A stretch of 64,000 nucleotides of DNA from Motilimonas cestriensis (GTDB lineage Bacteria; Pseudomonadota; Gammaproteobacteria; Enterobacterales; CBDFNC01). This document shows, in pieces, positions 62,343-64,000 of this stretch. The DNA lies in assembly GCF_021295315.1 (NCBI RefSeq), contig NZ_JAIMJA010000004.1:62001-126000 (forward strand), given 5' to 3'. Every line of letters begins with the position of its first letter. The stretch's first letter is position 1. The notes beneath the pieces are model-generated. The model was given only the letters and a program-made list of their open reading frames with translations. It was not told the DNA's origin and made no database searches. Made by a program: the position numbers and the translations under genes.

Positions 62343-64000
62343 TTATTTCTTTATGTTCCAGATTTTCTCTTGTTGAGCCTGCCGTTGTTTTAGTGCGATT
62401 TGTTGCGCGGTAATGGTTATGGATAACTGATAGTTGGCCCGTGACAGGTTGAGCTGGTGCTGATCTCGCTCTGTGGAAAATGTGTGCACTGTGGTGTTGG
62501 GTTGATTAGTTAATTCGGGCTTGAGCACCACCAGAAATTCATCGTTAAGTTGTTGCTGTTCTGGGATTATCTCTAAGCGCCATTGACCCGGCTCAGGTTT
62601 AGGTTGGCGCTGTTTGTTGATGATGGTGTTGATTTTTCCCGCTTCGTCGTAGTTTTTGCCATCGATGTAAAAGTCAAACCCCGGACCTCCTAAGGTGAGC
62701 ACGTACGATTTTTGTGGTAGCAAGGGTGACACTCGTAAGTTTGCATCTTGTTGATGCTTATATTGGGGGTGGCTTGGTACTAGCCAGTCACCATTACTTT
62801 GTTGGCGTGGCGCTTGATTGGTGTGAAGTAGCCAGCGTTTAGTGAACGCGCTATCACTGGCTTGCACCGCATCATACACAATGACACTATCTAAGAACTT
62901 ATCATAAATAAATAGACGCTTGATGGCTTCTACTCTGCGGGTACGGGCTGAAAACTCACCGCGCCCTGATGCGGAATTGGTATAGGCAGGTGTGAGGTCG
63001 GCATATACTAAGACAAAATCGTCGGTTTGCAGTCGCTCTAACACCTTTGCGGTGTGATAAGTATCTTGCTGTTGTTGCCATTGTTTAAGGCTAACGGGGG
63101 CGGCGCTGCCCCAACCTGAGCCAATGCGCCGTTGTCCGCCATCATTGGCGATGTCGCGATCGGCTTGGCCTGATCTTTTCGCTGGCATTGGCTGGTTATC
63201 AGCTGGGTCGGTAACGGTCAGGGTGTTATGCGCAATGGTTTGATAGCTATAGTTTAAGTGGTGGTCAGCGCCATAGCCGGGACCGTAGAAGCCACTGTCG
63301 ATGGCAAGTGGACTACCTTTATAAAGGGTGAAACTGCCCTGGTCCAAATGTTGATGTGACCAATAATTATCACCGGCACGAAAATTGACCAAAGTGGCTT
63401 GTTCATCTTCACTACTGCGCGCGATTAAGTGACCTATACCGTCAAACCATTTAGCCCAAGGGATTGGCGCGGGTTGAGCCGCAGGAGTCATTTCCCCTGC
63501 GAGTGGCCCCCAAGGCCACGAGGTGGGAGCGAGATGTTTATGGCTGATCCTGACCAAACTGGCTTGGTGATCCAGCTCAAGGGCGAGGGCGAGCTGATCG
63601 GGTACGCCGCGATCGAAAAAGCGACCATCGCCCCAGCGAATCTGGCTGCCATCGGGCCGAATGCGATAGAGTAGAAAATCGGCAAAGCCGCGGATACTGG
63701 GCTCGTTAAAATAATCTTCACCAGTGGCTTTGCGCCACATAGCAGGCAGTTGATAGATGGCTTGGCCTATGCCTATCCCGACATATTCAGCGCCTTCATG
63801 CCAACCGCCATGTTGGCCCATTACTTGGCGCCAAACCGGTAATACCTGCTCTAGCCAAGTGTAAGCTGTAAAGGACATCACAGCATCAAACTCTGGCGAC
63901 TCTTGATAGCCAGCAATGGCGCAGGCCATTAAGGCTTGCAACGGGCTGTTATACAAATACACGTTATAGGGTGAAAGTTGCTCAGTAACAATATAGCTTT
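62343..64000 (-). CDS. Heparinase II/III-family polysaccharide lyase, N-terminus beyond window
   Basis: The frame is open through 64000, so the first part is missing; the listed GTG at 63962 is internal. The visible part of about 550 residues has the end of a helical (alpha/alpha) domain and a heparinase II/III beta-sandwich with N-Y-W-S-H-Q-H-L-D-Q-G-S-F-T-L, where the histidine and neighbours form the active-site region, and I-A-H-N-T-L-T-V. Such enzymes cleave uronic-acid polysaccharides by elimination. It is 165 bases from the asparagine-synthase-like gene. Confidence 0.85.
   Translation of the reverse strand, partial: SYIVTEQLSPYNVYLYNSPLQALMACAIAGYQESPEFDAVMSFTAYTWLEQVLPVWRQVMGQHGGWHEGAEYVGIGIGQAIYQLPAMWRKATGEDYFNEPSIRGFADFLLYRIRPDGSQIRWGDGRFFDRGVPDQLALALELDHQASLVRISHKHLAPTSWPWGPLAGEMTPAAQPAPIPWAKWFDGIGHLIARSSEDEQATLVNFRAGDNYWSHQHLDQGSFTLYKGSPLAIDSGFYGPGYGADHHLNYSYQTIAHNTLTVTDPADNQPMPAKRSGQADRDIANDGGQRRIGSGWGSAAPVSLKQWQQQQDTYHTAKVLERLQTDDFVLVYADLTPAYTNSASGRGEFSARTRRVEAIKRLFIYDKFLDSVIVYDAVQASDSAFTKRWLLHTNQAPRQQSNGDWLVPSHPQYKHQQDANLRVSPLLPQKSYVLTLGGPGFDFYIDGKNYDEAGKINTIINKQRQPKPEPGQWRLEIIPEQQQLNDEFLVVLKPELTNQPNTTVHTFSTERDQHQLNLSRANYQLSITITAQQIALKQRQAQQEKIWNIKK

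Overview
The window looks like a chromosomal segment of a marine, Alteromonadales-like gammaproteobacterium. The evidence is a housekeeping run of cpxA-cpxR / cpxP-fieF-cysE / zapB / rraA next to a very large exosortase A (XrtA/PEP-CTERM) exopolysaccharide locus. No rRNA, tRNA or CRISPR was seen, and I cannot name the genus.

1-5940: the right-hand part of a Mu-like transposable prophage or Mu-derived element. It carries tandem paralogous small genes, two unrecognised cargo genes (one secreted), a full-length Mu gpT-type major head protein without its usual head-gene neighbours, several tiny genes, a regulator with two Mor-type domains in tandem, and a small membrane protein. It ends at 5940 in a terminus that keeps the register of the phage Mu right end. 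The insertion truncated a WGR-domain gene (5933-7453), whose last codons and stop come from the prophage end.

7588-14322: HD-domain hydrolase; Cpx envelope-stress system (cpxRA, divergent cpxP) split by a 265-bp MITE-like repeat; FieF metal exporter; CysE; a second degenerate copy of the repeat; DUF1653 protein; ZapB; RraA.

14691-21194: a five-to-six-gene plus-strand run with a Tat-signal protein, PqqD-like protein, HprK-related kinase, NTP_transf_5 protein, then the two-component pair PrsK/PrsR that controls PEP-CTERM/exopolysaccharide genes. 21211-23285 (minus): Hpf, a small lipoprotein and an orphan LacI regulator.

23417-44941: the XrtA core in two divergent arms. The minus arm holds export lipoprotein, chain-length protein, tyrosine autokinase, outer-membrane protein and ATPase. 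The plus arm holds priming glycosyltransferase, deacetylase, FemAB protein, three TIGR-class glycosyltransferases, exosortase XrtA fused to EpsI, amidotransferase, another glycosyltransferase, sulfotransferase, CapK/PaaK-like ligase and O-glycosylation ligase. Together they would build, modify, polymerise and export a surface polysaccharide and process PEP-CTERM proteins.

45126-64000: an SMR transporter and an accessory polysaccharide region. It includes three more sulfotransferases, a membrane sulfatase/phosphotransferase-like protein, five GT2/GT4 glycosyltransferases, a Wzx-type flippase, two deacetylase-type proteins, an asparagine-synthase-like protein that has lost its glutaminase cysteine, a glycosyltransferase remnant, and a heparinase II/III-type lyase cut by the window edge. 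Four sulfotransferases in one locus suggest that the product is a sulfated polysaccharide or glycan.
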